The translations under genes and the position numbers were made by a program. Below, one piece after another: positions 62,945 through 64,000 of a stretch of DNA of 64,000 nucleotides. This stretch comes from Tragulus kanchil (lineage: Eukaryota > Chordata > Mammalia > Artiodactyla > Tragulidae): assembly GCA_022376925.1 (NCBI GenBank), contig JAIOJX010000032.1:197714939-197778938 (forward strand), given 5' to 3'. Under the pieces are notes generated by a model. It searched no databases and was not told the DNA's origin. It worked only from the letters and a program-made list of their open reading frames with translations. Positions within the stretch are counted from its first letter, which is position 1, and each line of letters begins with the position of its first letter.

Positions 62945-64000
62945 GTGGCTTGGGCTAGGATGATGGTGTTGATAACAGAGATAGTGTGGAGCAGAAGAAC
63001 ACAGGTGAAAAACGGGAGGCAGATTTCTCAGAACTTACGCTTCAGTTGGACGGGTCAAGCAAGCAGGCCACAGGAAGGCAGGAACCAAGGTTTGAGAAAC
63101 TCAGTGGCTGAGTGTATAACTTTCGAAGATGAAGAAGAGGAAGGAATGGGCAGGCATCAGGTATTAGAAATCAGGTGGGATGGTTTGACAGAACTGTTTG
63201 GAGGTAGGTGTTTGGAGCTCAGAAGAGAGGTGAGCAGTTCTAGAAAATCAGTAAACCTAGATTCCAGATCTAGTCTCAGTTTCCTTTTGTGTAAAACAGA
63301 GGATACTATAAAAAGGGAGCCCTTCAGATTTCTTCATCTAAAATTCTTTGTGCTTTATTTACTATCACTATATACCGATCAGACACGCATCTTCTACCCT
63401 CACTCTTCAAATCCAAAACAAACCCATCACATGAATAGGTAGTGTTTTCTTAAATATGGTAAATTAGCTTATTCCACCGTGAAAGATTTGGTAGCCCATG
63501 TAAATCTTACAGAAAACTAGATCAAATGCAATTATTACTTATTGTTTTGTCAACCCAGGGGTTATATTCATCTTGGTTTAGTTTTCTCTCTCTCTTTTTT
63601 CTTTAACCTTGACAGCATTTACCCAAAGAACAGTTACTCCAGACTCACCTTCAATTAAGGAAGATGCCACATGTTTACTGATGGATGGAAGAAGTCCACA
63701 ATCCAAAAAGGAGGGATATGAAAGCAAAAACCACAAAATGTAATTAGTTACTCGACCAGAGTGTTTTACAAATAAGAGTATAGGTATCTTTGCCATAGTC
63801 TGGCCCAGATAATCTAATCTGTCTGTAGCTTCTGCTCTTCACCATTGCCAAATATTGATGGAAATCCAATGCAGTTGGTCTTTGTGGATGATAGAAGTTA
63901 GACTGATCCAAATAATGTCGGGTCATGAATGACATGCAGCTAACTTATTGGCAGTTTATACCAATAGAGAAAGAGTAATATTTTTCACCTTACATTTTCA
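62945..64000. other. Window end with no recognised gene
   Basis: It is single copy. The 179-codon + strand ORF from 62903 to 63442 starts within duplication 17 and shows no domain. I see no splice-bounded exon. Confidence 0.45.

Noticed and set aside
62903..63442. 179-codon + strand ORF
   Set aside because: Its start lies in a duplicated unit and the translation shows no domain or repeat logic. The surrounding ggatgatggtgttgat-type text resembles old non-coding repeats. There are no splice sites or promoter evidence.

Overview
The window is mammalian nuclear DNA from a ruminant. It is AT-rich, has no long open reading frames and is packed with ruminant retroposons. These include BovB (RTE) LINE fragments on both strands, Bov-tA/BOV-A2 SINEs, ART2A/CHR-like tRNA-Glu SINEs, and a further young tRNA-derived SINE type with clear target-site duplications. 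Older layers are present too: MIR-like pieces, a MER20-like hAT element, another hAT-type palindromic element and a LINE-1 3' end. The species cannot be fixed from sequence alone. Nothing bacterial or plasmid-like is present.

The only convincing host coding sequence is three short exons on the + strand: 25328-25405 (78 nt), 32438-32551 (114 nt) and 53355-53463 (109 nt). Each is bounded by good splice sites, and all three join in one reading frame through two phase-0 introns. They encode a polar, Ser/Arg/His-rich stretch of about 100 residues from a protein I do not recognise. Most of the window is therefore probably intron of that gene.

The dominant unusual feature is structural. At least 17 unrelated segments occur twice, in direct head-to-tail orientation, with a nearly constant period of 1.03-1.16 kb. 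The copies are almost identical, and their small differences cluster near the junctions. Some segments chain so that short parts occur three times. The breakpoints ignore content, cutting through SINEs, BovB, the exon-bearing region and an ORF. This pattern is best explained by overlapping sequence ends that were not merged during assembly. About 18.9 kb (29%) of the window would then be surplus, and the true locus would be about 45 kb. One consequence is that the 78-nt exon appears twice (25328 and 26401).

Layout: 1-2198, duplicated unit with a possible decayed coding remnant and a young SINE; 2199-4092, unannotated; 4093-8183, chained duplications with a BovB 3' end; 8612-13168, near full-length but dead BovB (- strand) with a nested SINE and an internal duplication; 13169-22977, mixed intronic sequence, SINEs and an L1 end; 22978-34970, chained duplications holding exons 1 and 2; 34971-41601, BovB and SINE pieces; 42294-46735, 5'-truncated BovB with a nested SINE and two chained duplications; 46736-53354, SINEs; 53355-53463, exon 3; 54955-55150, BovB C-terminal end; 55564-55917, young SINE; 56583-57870, possible endogenous-retrovirus LTR and a 181-codon minus-strand ORF; 57824-62944, two more duplications; 62945-64000, unannotated.
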